Assembly (NCBI GenBank): GCA_036156195.1
Contig: JAYZUZ010000012.1
Coordinates: 62,001 to 126,000 of the forward strand
Direction of reading: 5' to 3'
DNA from: Abyssibacter sp036156195
GTDB taxonomy: Bacteria > Pseudomonadota > Gammaproteobacteria > Nevskiales > OUC007
Length of the DNA: 64,000 nt
Both the position numbers and the translations under genes were made by a program. The notes under the pieces are model-generated. The model did not search any database and was not told the origin of the DNA. It worked only from the letters and a program-made list of their open reading frames with translations. Positions 25,458 through 33,430 of this stretch are shown here, piece by piece (positions within the stretch are counted from its first letter, which is position 1; every line of letters begins with the position of its first letter).

Positions 25458-27728
25458 TCAACCCATCGGGTTCGACGAGTTGTCGCAACCGGCCAGATGC
25501 ACCTCGATCGGACCATCGCTGTCGACCACGATATCGGCATCGCAGCTGATCCGGGCGCGCTCGGGATGAATTGTCACCGTCGCGATATTGCGGGCGGTGA
25601 TGCGCAGGCGATTCGCCACGTCTACGGATTCGGGTTCCGCCCACACCAACTGCCGCCGCAGATAAGGCGCCGGTTCATGGTGGCCGCCTGTGAGCAGACC
25701 GGCTGATGGGCTGAGTGATTCGGCGACCGGTTCAGCTAGGCCGAAGCCTTCGGAGTAGGCATCGATGGTCCCGGTTTCCAGGGACGCTTCCCGTAGGCTG
25801 AGACCGGACAGCCAATACGCATGGTCCGCAATCGCGTCGACACGCGGTTCGTCTTCCTGGGGTGCCAGCACGTAGGTGATGTGGTGTGGGTCGCGGTGGA
25901 CCTCTGCATGCCCGACGGCGTCGGCCATTGGCTGGTAGTAGTCGTACGTCGATGGCGTGAGGTGGTCCCAGGTCTGGAACAAATAGGCATCGAAGCGGTA
26001 GCCCAGATCGCCGAGCGTGGTCACTGCGGCTTCGGTGGTGGTCACGGGCTGCAGTTCATCCAGCAGGGCTGCCCACATGGTGACAGGCACATTGCGTAGC
26101 GACGCCAGGCGTGGCTCGGCACTCCCGGGCCCGGCAACCACGGGATAGAGATAGCCGAACAAATCCGGGTAGCGAGGTGCCAGGCGGTAGGTGCCGATGC
26201 CTCCCATGGAGATCCCCCCCAATGCAACTTGGTTGGGATTGAGGCGATAGTGCCGGGCAACATCGGCCCAGACTTCAAACGTATCCGCTTCTGCAACATC
26301 AAAATAAAACCCGTCCGGGCCGCGCCCTGCGGGGGTCACAACCAGATGGCCGTCGCCTCGCTCGCCAAACTGGCTCGCGTGCCGGGTGTCGAGATATTGG
26401 TTGTAGTTTGCCGACAGGGCGTGAAGCATCAGCGTCAGCCCGTAACCCGGTGCGGGCTCGGGCTGCTCGGGGACATAGAGCGCGTACGGCTGCAACTGGC
26501 CGACCATCACCCCATCGCAGGGCCTGGCGGCACTGACGCCCCCACAGGCGCGATCATAATCAGCGCCCTGGCCGAAGCTGTAACGACTGGCGAAGATGCG
26601 GTTGATCGGGCCGGTGGTGGGAATCCCCGAGTCGTCCCGAAGACCCGCCCGCAGTTTCGCGAAATCAACGCGTGCATGCAGCGGACTGACATCGCCTGTC
26701 GCAAGTGTGTCCGCCTGAAGTTTTTCCCGCCAGAATCGAGCCTGTACACGGGCCAGCGCGGCTGCATCGGCAATCGTCCGTCCTTCTCCCGTGGCAAAGG
26801 CGGGCATGGGCTCGTCGAAACGAAAGCCCATGTTGAACAGTGCGGCACCCAGCGGGCTGGCCCCACCAGGTGTCGTAGACGTGGCCTGCAGGCTGGGCTG
26901 CAGGTATTGATTCGCTTCGCGATCCCAGAGCCCGACGCCTATGGCGATGCGTTGTTCACTGTCTCCCGGCTGCCAGCTGGACTCGTCAATGCGAATTTCC
27001 AGTTGGCGTCGTTCAAGGTCGATACGCAGTTCGGGGGCAGGGGCTATCGGGGTGCCGTCTGCCAGCAACAGCTGTGCTTGTCCGGCCGCAACGGTGACGA
27101 AATAGGCCGCAGGACTGCTGACGCCGGCGCTGTGGGGCCAGTTCACGGGCTCATCGCTGTCGCCCAGCGCCACCGTGACGGCCGTGAGCATTGGGTCGAT
27201 GAGTGTGTTCAGCGTAATGCGAAACAGCGTCGCCCCCTGGATAGGCTTGACCCGGAACTCGACCAGGTCGGCCGCGTTGTTTGCGTAGGCCGGGTCTGTG
27301 GGGTAGGTCAGCGTCCCCGCCTTCGGTGAGAATAAATAGCTCGTGGAGCCCTTCGGGTCGTTCGGGTCAAGGATGCCGAGTGCACCGTGATCGTCAAACA
27401 ACCAGTCCTGGTAGATGTATTCGCCGCAGCGATAGGCCTCTGTACCTGAGACGAGTATGGGCGGTGCCTGCCATTCCCCGGTGTTCTCCAGCTGGGGGGC
27501 TCGCGGCGGGTCCATGTACAGCGCCGCAGGCCCAGGACGCGGCACAAGATCCATCGGCAGGGACTGAGAGCGGTAATCCACAGGCACCTCGCCCAGGCAA
27601 TCGGCGGTTGCGCCGGGTTGGCCATCCTGCGGCGTTGCTGCAAAGTCTGTTTGTCCGCACGCCGCGAGCAGCGCACTGACCAAAACCAACGGCAGCAGCC
27701 GCTCATGGGATGTCGTGTTCATGGCCAT
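25458..27728 (-). CDS. Exported lipoprotein alpha/beta hydrolase with N-terminal beta domain
   Basis: 756 residues with a lipoprotein signal ending LLAACGQ (Cys24). The first ~330 residues are beta-rich and resemble glucodextranase-/DOMON-like sugar-binding modules (VEFRVKPIQGATLFRITLNT, IGVGLWDREANQYL). The second half is an alpha/beta hydrolase: LTLMLHALSANYNQYL (oxyanion region), the nucleophile elbow ALGGISMGGIGTYRLAPRYP, and a late His in ITYVLAPQEDEPRVDAIADHAYWL (by position). This is an esterase-type architecture; substrate unknown. GAGGAG precedes ATG 27728. It follows the TetR gene by 33 bp. Confidence 0.8.
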   Translation of the reverse strand: MAMNTTSHERLLPLVLVSALLAACGQTDFAATPQDGQPGATADCLGEVPVDYRSQSLPMDLVPRPGPAALYMDPPRAPQLENTGEWQAPPILVSGTEAYRCGEYIYQDWLFDDHGALGILDPNDPKGSTSYLFSPKAGTLTYPTDPAYANNAADLVEFRVKPIQGATLFRITLNTLIDPMLTAVTVALGDSDEPVNWPHSAGVSSPAAYFVTVAAGQAQLLLADGTPIAPAPELRIDLERRQLEIRIDESSWQPGDSEQRIAIGVGLWDREANQYLQPSLQATSTTPGGASPLGAALFNMGFRFDEPMPAFATGEGRTIADAAALARVQARFWREKLQADTLATGDVSPLHARVDFAKLRAGLRDDSGIPTTGPINRIFASRYSFGQGADYDRACGGVSAARPCDGVMVGQLQPYALYVPEQPEPAPGYGLTLMLHALSANYNQYLDTRHASQFGERGDGHLVVTPAGRGPDGFYFDVAEADTFEVWADVARHYRLNPNQVALGGISMGGIGTYRLAPRYPDLFGYLYPVVAGPGSAEPRLASLRNVPVTMWAALLDELQPVTTTEAAVTTLGDLGYRFDAYLFQTWDHLTPSTYDYYQPMADAVGHAEVHRDPHHITYVLAPQEDEPRVDAIADHAYWLSGLSLREASLETGTIDAYSEGFGLAEPVAESLSPSAGLLTGGHHEPAPYLRRQLVWAEPESVDVANRLRITARNIATVTIHPERARISCDADIVVDSDGPIEVHLAGCDNSSNPMG

Positions 27729-27761
27729 GGTGTCTCCTCAGGCGGCTTTTTCAGCCAGTTG

Positions 27762-28442
27762 TTATTCGGGGTGTCTTGCCTCGTCAATCGCAGGGCGCTC
27801 CACGCCCTGGAGGCCAGCAACGAGATAGTCGTAAAAGTGCGAACGCAGCCGTAACGCCTCGCGCGGCTCGGCCAGGGTCAGTGGACCGAAAGGCGAGCGG
27901 CGCAGGTAACTGCGGTCCGACAGGCCGTGGTAGACGTTGGCCATGCTCATGAGCAGCCGTAGCCTCAGCACCTCTCGATTCGCCGACACCGCAGCATCCC
28001 GCAGCAGTGTCTCCGCGCGCTGCATCGGCATGCTGTGTAAGTCGGCTGACAGTTGTTGCCCCTCGTGGCCGAGGTCCCAGGCGAGGCGGGCGAGAAATCG
28101 CACTGCGCTGGGACCAAAGCGCTCACTGGCATGGAGCTCAAGAACCGGGTCGTACAGCGCCTCGACAACTGCGTAGGGGCTGGGCTGCTGTCGCCGATCC
28201 AGTGCGTTGAATCGACGCAACCAGCGCGGCTCCAGCCATTCACGCAGCAGATCGACAATGCCGGCCACCAGGCCGCTGCGCCCGCCAAAGTGATAGTGCA
28301 GCGCCGAACTGTTCTGCGCGCCGGCGGCCTGAACGACGCGCCGTAAGGCCACCGCGTTCAGACCTTCGTCCGCAAACAGACGCATGGCCTCCAGCATGAG
28401 GCGCTGTCGAGTCGTGCCCGCGTCGCTGCGCTCAGCGGTCAT
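27762..28442 (-). CDS. TetR/AcrR-family regulator
   Basis: The N-terminal HTH reads TRQRLMLEAMRLFADEGLNAVALRRVVQAAGAQNSSALHYHFGGRSGLV (about 11-59, by position) and the remainder is a ligand/dimerisation domain. I chose ATG 28442 for the best family fit; ATG 28466 would add eight residues. It overlaps the upstream hydrolase gene by 11 bp and precedes another by 33 bp, so it is probably co-transcribed and may control the hydrolase genes. Confidence 0.82.
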   Translation of the reverse strand: MTAERSDAGTTRQRLMLEAMRLFADEGLNAVALRRVVQAAGAQNSSALHYHFGGRSGLVAGIVDLLREWLEPRWLRRFNALDRRQQPSPYAVVEALYDPVLELHASERFGPSAVRFLARLAWDLGHEGQQLSADLHSMPMQRAETLLRDAAVSANREVLRLRLLMSMANVYHGLSDRSYLRRSPFGPLTLAEPREALRLRSHFYDYLVAGLQGVERPAIDEARHPE

Positions 28443-29886
28443 CCGGGCACTGGCGCAAGATGTCATTGCAGCGAGCCGGCTGGCCGTTGCGTTGCGGGAA
28501 ATCTCGCGACGAGCGGTAATAAACGCTTAGCCGTTCGCGCCAGTCTGCATCCGCCAGCAATCGGGCATCGGCTGTCTCATACCCGGGCTCACCGGGCTGC
28601 TTGAGCCAGCGATCAAACCAGGCCAGCGTGTAGTGTTGAGCGAGCGGGTTGCCCCAGCCCTGATCATCCTGTCCAGCTTGCCAATTGGTGGCCGGGAAGC
28701 CAGGCAGCAGCGACCACTCGTAATGTGTGCCCCCTCTGATGTTGACCTGCATGCTGGGGATGCCCGCAGCCTGCCATTGCAGAAAGCCCTGGCGCTTGTC
28801 GTCCAGATCCGGTGGTTCGGTCAACGGCGCCGGAGCCAGAAAATAATCTCCGGCCTGGCCCATCGCTGGCACACGGGGGATGACCTCAACACCATCCAGC
28901 GATGTCGAAAGGCTGAGGTTGTCCCAGGCTACGACCGCATCGATGGGATTGTTCTGCACCGCAGTGCCAGGCCAGGGTTGTTCGCCCTGGACAACGCTGA
29001 CGCCCGTGGCACCCAGTGAATGGCCTGCAACACCCAGGCGTTCGCGATCGAAGAGAGCGTGAATCGGGTTAAAGGGAGTGGTCTCCGCCTCGCCATTGTC
29101 GCCGTCGTAGCCCGGTGTGCCGGGTTGGTTGTGCGGATAGGGTGCGTCGGGCGTGGAGTAGAAAAAATCGATGGCATCGATCAGGTTGCGCCGGAAGACC
29201 ACGCTGTTCAGATTGCTGCCGCGCTGTCCGTCCGGTGTCTGCGAGTCGGAACGACCCTGTCCGCGAGGGTCGAAGGTCATGACCAGGTAACCGCTGCGGA
29301 CCAGGCGCTGCGCGGCCCACCAGTAAAGCGTTTCGGGTGCCTGAACCGACCCGTTGATGATCACGATGGCGGGCAGGCGTTGACCTTCTTCCAGATCGAT
29401 AGGTGCCCAGACTCGACCGCTCAGGCGGGCGCCTTCGGCGTCGTAGAAGTTGACTGCTGTAACCGCGCCAACATCCTCGTAAAACGGGTCAGTACCCGGG
29501 TACCGGTAGGGGTCTCCGGTACAGGGGCCCGCCCAGGATGCACAGGCGTTCTCCCCGGAACTCCAATACGAATCCTCAGCGCTGCGATTGGAGTACTCCA
29601 GGCGATTCAGCGTGCTCTGGTTGTGCCAGAGGACCTGGAAATTCGGATCGCTTGCCTGTGTTGTTGGGGCCTCGGTGGTCCGTGCGTAGTTTTCCGCCTC
29701 GCGGGCAAACCAGGCAGGGTCGGGATAGCACGGCTCTGCAAATCGCTCGCAGAATGGCGTGTCATCGGGGACCGAGGCCGTATCGTCCTCGGCCGGCGCT
29801 GGGTCTGAATCTGAACCGCAGGCCGTTACGTACAGGGCGGCACCGGCCATAAGGGCCAGTCGTGCCGCGGGTCTCCATCCGCGCAT
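28432..29886 (-). CDS. Exported lipoprotein alpha/beta hydrolase
   Basis: 484 residues with a lipoprotein signal (MRGWRPAARLALMAGAALYVTAC, Cys near 23) then an acidic linker. An alpha/beta hydrolase fold follows: AIVIINGSVQAPETLYWWAA, LVMTFDPRGQGRSDSQTPDG and the nucleophile elbow VAGHSLGATGVSVVQG. GTHYEW near the C-terminus offers a candidate catalytic His. ATG 29886 was chosen because it starts the signal peptide and follows GAGAGA. The closest broad group is dienelactone hydrolase/S9-S15-like enzymes. Substrate unknown. Confidence 0.8.
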   Translation of the reverse strand: MRGWRPAARLALMAGAALYVTACGSDSDPAPAEDDTASVPDDTPFCERFAEPCYPDPAWFAREAENYARTTEAPTTQASDPNFQVLWHNQSTLNRLEYSNRSAEDSYWSSGENACASWAGPCTGDPYRYPGTDPFYEDVGAVTAVNFYDAEGARLSGRVWAPIDLEEGQRLPAIVIINGSVQAPETLYWWAAQRLVRSGYLVMTFDPRGQGRSDSQTPDGQRGSNLNSVVFRRNLIDAIDFFYSTPDAPYPHNQPGTPGYDGDNGEAETTPFNPIHALFDRERLGVAGHSLGATGVSVVQGEQPWPGTAVQNNPIDAVVAWDNLSLSTSLDGVEVIPRVPAMGQAGDYFLAPAPLTEPPDLDDKRQGFLQWQAAGIPSMQVNIRGGTHYEWSLLPGFPATNWQAGQDDQGWGNPLAQHYTLAWFDRWLKQPGEPGYETADARLLADADWRERLSVYYRSSRDFPQRNGQPARCNDILRQCPDDR

Positions 29887-30220
29887 GTCTCTCTCGCACT
29901 TGCTGTGTTGTAGTCGCCGACTCAAGCCGTCCGAATGGATTGGCTTTGTCGTTTTGTTGTGTCCGAAGCTGCGTCCAGGCCGTGCATGGACGTCTCCGGT
30001 TAATCAATGTGAATTAATTCCCGCGCGCAGGTCAAGAACTTGTTAACGAATCCCTGCGTAGGACGCCGCAAAATGAGGATTCTGCAGCTGCTCAGTGCCG
30101 GGTTCAGGCGCCCAGTGGGGTCAGGGGGCGGGCTGGATGATCTGCAGATTGGTGGGCAGGTGTTGTTCTGCAGCGTCCGCCAAACAAGAACGGGCAGAAG
30201 AGACTGGCTCTCCCGCCCGC
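29887..30220. other. Intergenic stretch upstream of the lipoprotein hydrolase
   Basis: About 330 bp with no credible coding region. The half next to the hydrolase is AT-richer (GTGAATTAATTCC, CTTGTTAACGAATCC) and probably carries its minus-strand promoter. On the minus strand TTGACC (near 30034) precedes GGAATTAATTCACATTG, but I could not fit a clean -10. The distal half is GC-rich and featureless to me. Confidence 0.4.
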
Positions 30221-30254
30221 AAAAACGCGCCGGCCGGGGAAAGCCCCCGGCCGG
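30221..30254 (-). terminator. Rho-independent terminator after the S15-type hydrolase gene
   Basis: Read on the minus strand, CCGGCCGGGG and CCCCGGCCGG form a 10-bp GC-rich stem closed by a short loop, followed by CGCGTTTTTGCG. It lies 7 bp past the stop of the gene at 30261. Confidence 0.8.
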
Positions 30255-30260
30255 TGCGGC

Positions 30261-33188
30261 CTAGACCCAGCGCCGGCGCAGTCCGGCCAGCATCAGGAAC
30301 AGGATGGACAGCCAGGTCAGTGAGCCGCTTCCGCCGCTGCTGCCCCGGTCCGTCGGATTGCTCGGTTCGCCACCTGGATCAGGGCTGACGGCAACCGTGA
30401 TCTTGGCCTGAGACGTGCCGCCCTGATCGTCCGTTACCGTCAGGCTGGGCTGGAACTCGCCAGCGCGGGTGTAGGTGTGCACGACGATCGAGTCCGTTCC
30501 CTCAACCGAGCTGCCGTCGCCAAAATCGAAGGCATAGGACACGATACTGCGGCCCTGGGCAGCGAAGGATGAGGAGCCGTCAAACTCCACACGGAGTGGC
30601 GCAGGCCCTTCGGACCGATCAATGCTGAGCTGCGCGACAGTCCCGTTGTCCGGATTGGTGACCGTGACCGTTAGTGTGGTGCGGATCACCGTCGTTTCGG
30701 ACTGGTCGGCTTTGCCATCGGCATCACTGACCACCACATAGGCCGTGTAGGTCCCCGCCTTGTCGTAGGTATGGCTGACGGTCTCTGCGGTGCCTGCTGG
30801 CTGGAACGCCTCAGGAGAGGGCTCGTCTCCGAAGACAAACTGATACATGAATCCGTCGGCTTCGACATTGTCGCGGTTGCTGTAGCCGGAGTCGGCTGCG
30901 CTGAATACCAGTGTGACCGGCGCCTCGGCTTCGATCATGTCGGTTTGCTCGCCATCGATGGTGAGCACGGCCACGAGATCCTCACCGGGCTCCTGGCTGG
31001 AGTCACAGGCTGCCGGATCCTGATCAGCGTTCGGCGTGTTCGGACAGTTGTCGATTTCGTCGCGGATGCCGTCGCCATCGCTGTCAGTGTCGTCCTGGCT
31101 GTCACAGGCATCGCCGGTGCCATCGCCGTCACTATCATCCTGGTCCGGATTGGACACCATGGGACAGTTGTCCTGGTCATCCGTGAAGCCATCGCCGTCA
31201 GAATCCGGCAGAACAACATCACCGCCCAGTACCGCGGCAGCGCGCAGAACGTCTGGCTGATCGTTGTCATCCAGCGCGTACATCGGCAGCGCGACAGATC
31301 CTGCAATACTCACGGCAGGAATCGTTGCATCACGCGAGAAACTGCCAAAGAACTGGGTGTGCTGCGGGAAGAAGAGCAGCGCCAACTCATCGCCGACCTC
31401 CAGTCGTTCAGCGACACCGACCAGATCCACGGCGTGTGTCCCCAGGCCACGTATCGGATGGAGCTGATCATCGATCAGCGGGTAGTTCGGCAGATCGCTG
31501 TTGGCTTTACGCAGTCCGAGGCCGACATAGGTGATGCTGTCGCAGCCCGTTCGCAGGGTAGGGACCTGGGGTTCGCTGCAGTCCTGCACGGTCTCGTTGC
31601 CGCCTGCCAGGCTGCTAACCGTGACGCTCAGATGCGGCAGTCCGGCAAGCAAGCCCATCTCGGCCACGGTGCCTAACGGCACTTCCGCAGGCAGGTTACC
31701 GGCGATACCGGTGATGCCGAGAGCCCCGTTGCGCACTGTAGTGGCCGGGACGTCGATCTGCGTGAAGCCGGGTTTTTCACCCCCGGCATAGCCCTGTTCG
31801 GGCTGGGGAGCCAGCACGTCGGCCTCGGCCATGGTGACGGTGGTGTTGTCACCCAGGGCGAAACAAACCGAACCGGCAGCGTTGTCCGTGCCATTGCCGC
31901 GCAGCAGGTCGTCGAACAGTTGCTTGCGATCAATGGCGCAGCTGCCGTCTTCGGAATCCTGGCTGTCCGGTGCCTGGGCAAACGGCAAGACATGGCCGCC
32001 GTTGTGTGTGGACAAGGTGACATTTGCGCCGGCAGCGGCCAGACATTGCGTATTCCACCAGGCTTCCGTCAGCGTGAACAGGGTATCCGGCATCCCCTGG
32101 GTGATCACGATGTCCACGCCCTCGAGATAGTCGCTGTCGACCGGACCGACCAGGAAGTTGCCAAAGCCTGCACGTCCGTCTTGTTGTTCAGCCGGGATGC
32201 TGTTGAGTTCGGCGGTGGCCATGGGAACATTGTCCGGGCCGTAGCTGACGTATGGGCGGTGCGGCAGGCCATTGGCCTCACACCAGTGGCTCAGGCTGTG
32301 GTAACGGAACCAGTCCAGTGCTGCCCGGGGGAACTCGTTCAGCGATGCCCCGCGGACGACGGTTTCCTTGATGAACGGATCCTGGCCATCGCCCAGCAGG
32401 GGACCGGCGAAGGGGTCTTGTTGCTGACCCAGCGCTTCCAGCGCTAGCGGCAGACTGGCATTGCCGCTCGCCTCGCCAATGCCCACGAGGGCAAGCGACC
32501 ACAGGGTCTTGACGGTGTCCCCGGGATTGAGCGCATAGCGCAGGTCATGCCAGGTGATGTCAGGTTGCAGTACGTCCAAACGGCGCTTGGCATCGGTCAT
32601 GAGCAGCAGAAGCTGGTAACCGCCGCCGTAACTACCGCCCGTTGCGCCCACCACGAGGTTGGGGCCATCCGGCGAGCTGGTGGTGGCACGCGATACCCAT
32701 TGGCCGCTGGATTCGTCGCGCCAGGCCAGGTAGTCGAGATTCTGTTCAGCCCAGTCGAGGATCTGATTCAGATACTGGCCTTCGGCACCCGGGTCCATGG
32801 TCCGAACCGTGCCGCCAGAATCACCGAAACCACGCTGGTCGATAGAGATGACAGCATAGCCGGCCGCGCGATAATTGGAGAAATCGCCGTCGCCACTGTT
32901 CCGGCTTCCGCCATAGCCGTGGCCCTGGAGAATCAGCGGATGCGCGCCGTTGGCGACATTCGGACAGTCGATGCTGTCCGGCTCGAAGACTTCAAAGCTA
33001 TTGGCAAAGCCATCGGGTGCGTCCAGAACCACATGGTAGTGGCGGCCGCCCGTCGTTTCGGTGTTGGTCTCGCAGGATGCATGTACAACAGGTGTGGATT
33101 CGCTGCCAGGCAGTTCCTGTGCATGACCTATGGCGGCCAAACAGGACAGCGCAGCACCCACTGTCACCCCAAGGTGCAAGTGCTTCAT
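30261..33188 (-). CDS. Secreted S15/CocE-like hydrolase with TSP3 calcium repeats, PKD-like domains and GlyGly-CTERM tail
   Basis: 975 residues. A Sec signal (about 1-23) is followed by an alpha/beta hydrolase of the X-prolyl peptidase/CocE group: HPLILQGHGYGGSRNSG, VISIDQRGFGDSGG and nucleophile Ser186 in VGATGGSYGGGYQL. Thrombospondin-3-type DSDGDGFTDDQDNCP calcium loops come next (about 690-760). Two PKD-like domains (about 765-860, 865-945; SYAFDFGDGS) lead to a GlyGly-CTERM sorting tail (SGGSGSLTWLSILFLML then RRR). Such tails are processed by rhombosortase in type II secreting bacteria. GAGGAG precedes ATG 33188. Confidence 0.85.
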   Translation of the reverse strand: MKHLHLGVTVGAALSCLAAIGHAQELPGSESTPVVHASCETNTETTGGRHYHVVLDAPDGFANSFEVFEPDSIDCPNVANGAHPLILQGHGYGGSRNSGDGDFSNYRAAGYAVISIDQRGFGDSGGTVRTMDPGAEGQYLNQILDWAEQNLDYLAWRDESSGQWVSRATTSSPDGPNLVVGATGGSYGGGYQLLLLMTDAKRRLDVLQPDITWHDLRYALNPGDTVKTLWSLALVGIGEASGNASLPLALEALGQQQDPFAGPLLGDGQDPFIKETVVRGASLNEFPRAALDWFRYHSLSHWCEANGLPHRPYVSYGPDNVPMATAELNSIPAEQQDGRAGFGNFLVGPVDSDYLEGVDIVITQGMPDTLFTLTEAWWNTQCLAAAGANVTLSTHNGGHVLPFAQAPDSQDSEDGSCAIDRKQLFDDLLRGNGTDNAAGSVCFALGDNTTVTMAEADVLAPQPEQGYAGGEKPGFTQIDVPATTVRNGALGITGIAGNLPAEVPLGTVAEMGLLAGLPHLSVTVSSLAGGNETVQDCSEPQVPTLRTGCDSITYVGLGLRKANSDLPNYPLIDDQLHPIRGLGTHAVDLVGVAERLEVGDELALLFFPQHTQFFGSFSRDATIPAVSIAGSVALPMYALDDNDQPDVLRAAAVLGGDVVLPDSDGDGFTDDQDNCPMVSNPDQDDSDGDGTGDACDSQDDTDSDGDGIRDEIDNCPNTPNADQDPAACDSSQEPGEDLVAVLTIDGEQTDMIEAEAPVTLVFSAADSGYSNRDNVEADGFMYQFVFGDEPSPEAFQPAGTAETVSHTYDKAGTYTAYVVVSDADGKADQSETTVIRTTLTVTVTNPDNGTVAQLSIDRSEGPAPLRVEFDGSSSFAAQGRSIVSYAFDFGDGSSVEGTDSIVVHTYTRAGEFQPSLTVTDDQGGTSQAKITVAVSPDPGGEPSNPTDRGSSGGSGSLTWLSILFLMLAGLRRRWV

Positions 33189-33293
33189 CGTGTCTCCTCA
33201 GTCCAACCTGTCTATGCAGGTGGGTTCTTATGGTGGTTGTGCTTACCAAGACGCCGGCGGATGGATCCCGACGTAAAATAGACGTTAAACGAA

Positions 33294-33329
33294 CTAGGGC
33301 ATTCCCACCAGTGGTAAAAACATCCCTAG
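33294..33329. promoter_or_regulatory. Dyad-symmetric candidate operator between hydrolase and EAL-GGDEF genes
   Basis: CTAGGG (33294-33299) and CCCTAG (33324-33329) are inverted with centres 30 bp apart, and a third palindrome ACCAGTGGT (33307-33315) lies at their midpoint. The whole sits in the 242-bp divergent spacer, so it could control either or both genes. Confidence 0.45.
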
Positions 33330-33430
33330 AGTTGGGAGCCGCATGAAACCGGGCCTCAAGAATCTGTTAAGTCGGCCGACAAGTCTCTTCAGAACAGCAA
33401 CAAACGTCTGCACGTGACTCTGGGACCACC

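Noticed and set aside
26229..27329. 366-codon open frame antisense to the lipoprotein hydrolase
   Set aside because: No ribosome site, no recognisable motif, and the opposite strand encodes a convincing enzyme.
30771..31676. 301-codon frame antisense to the S15 hydrolase
   Set aside because: Its composition mirrors the TSP3 and PKD repeats on the coding strand, so it is a shadow of repetitive coding DNA.
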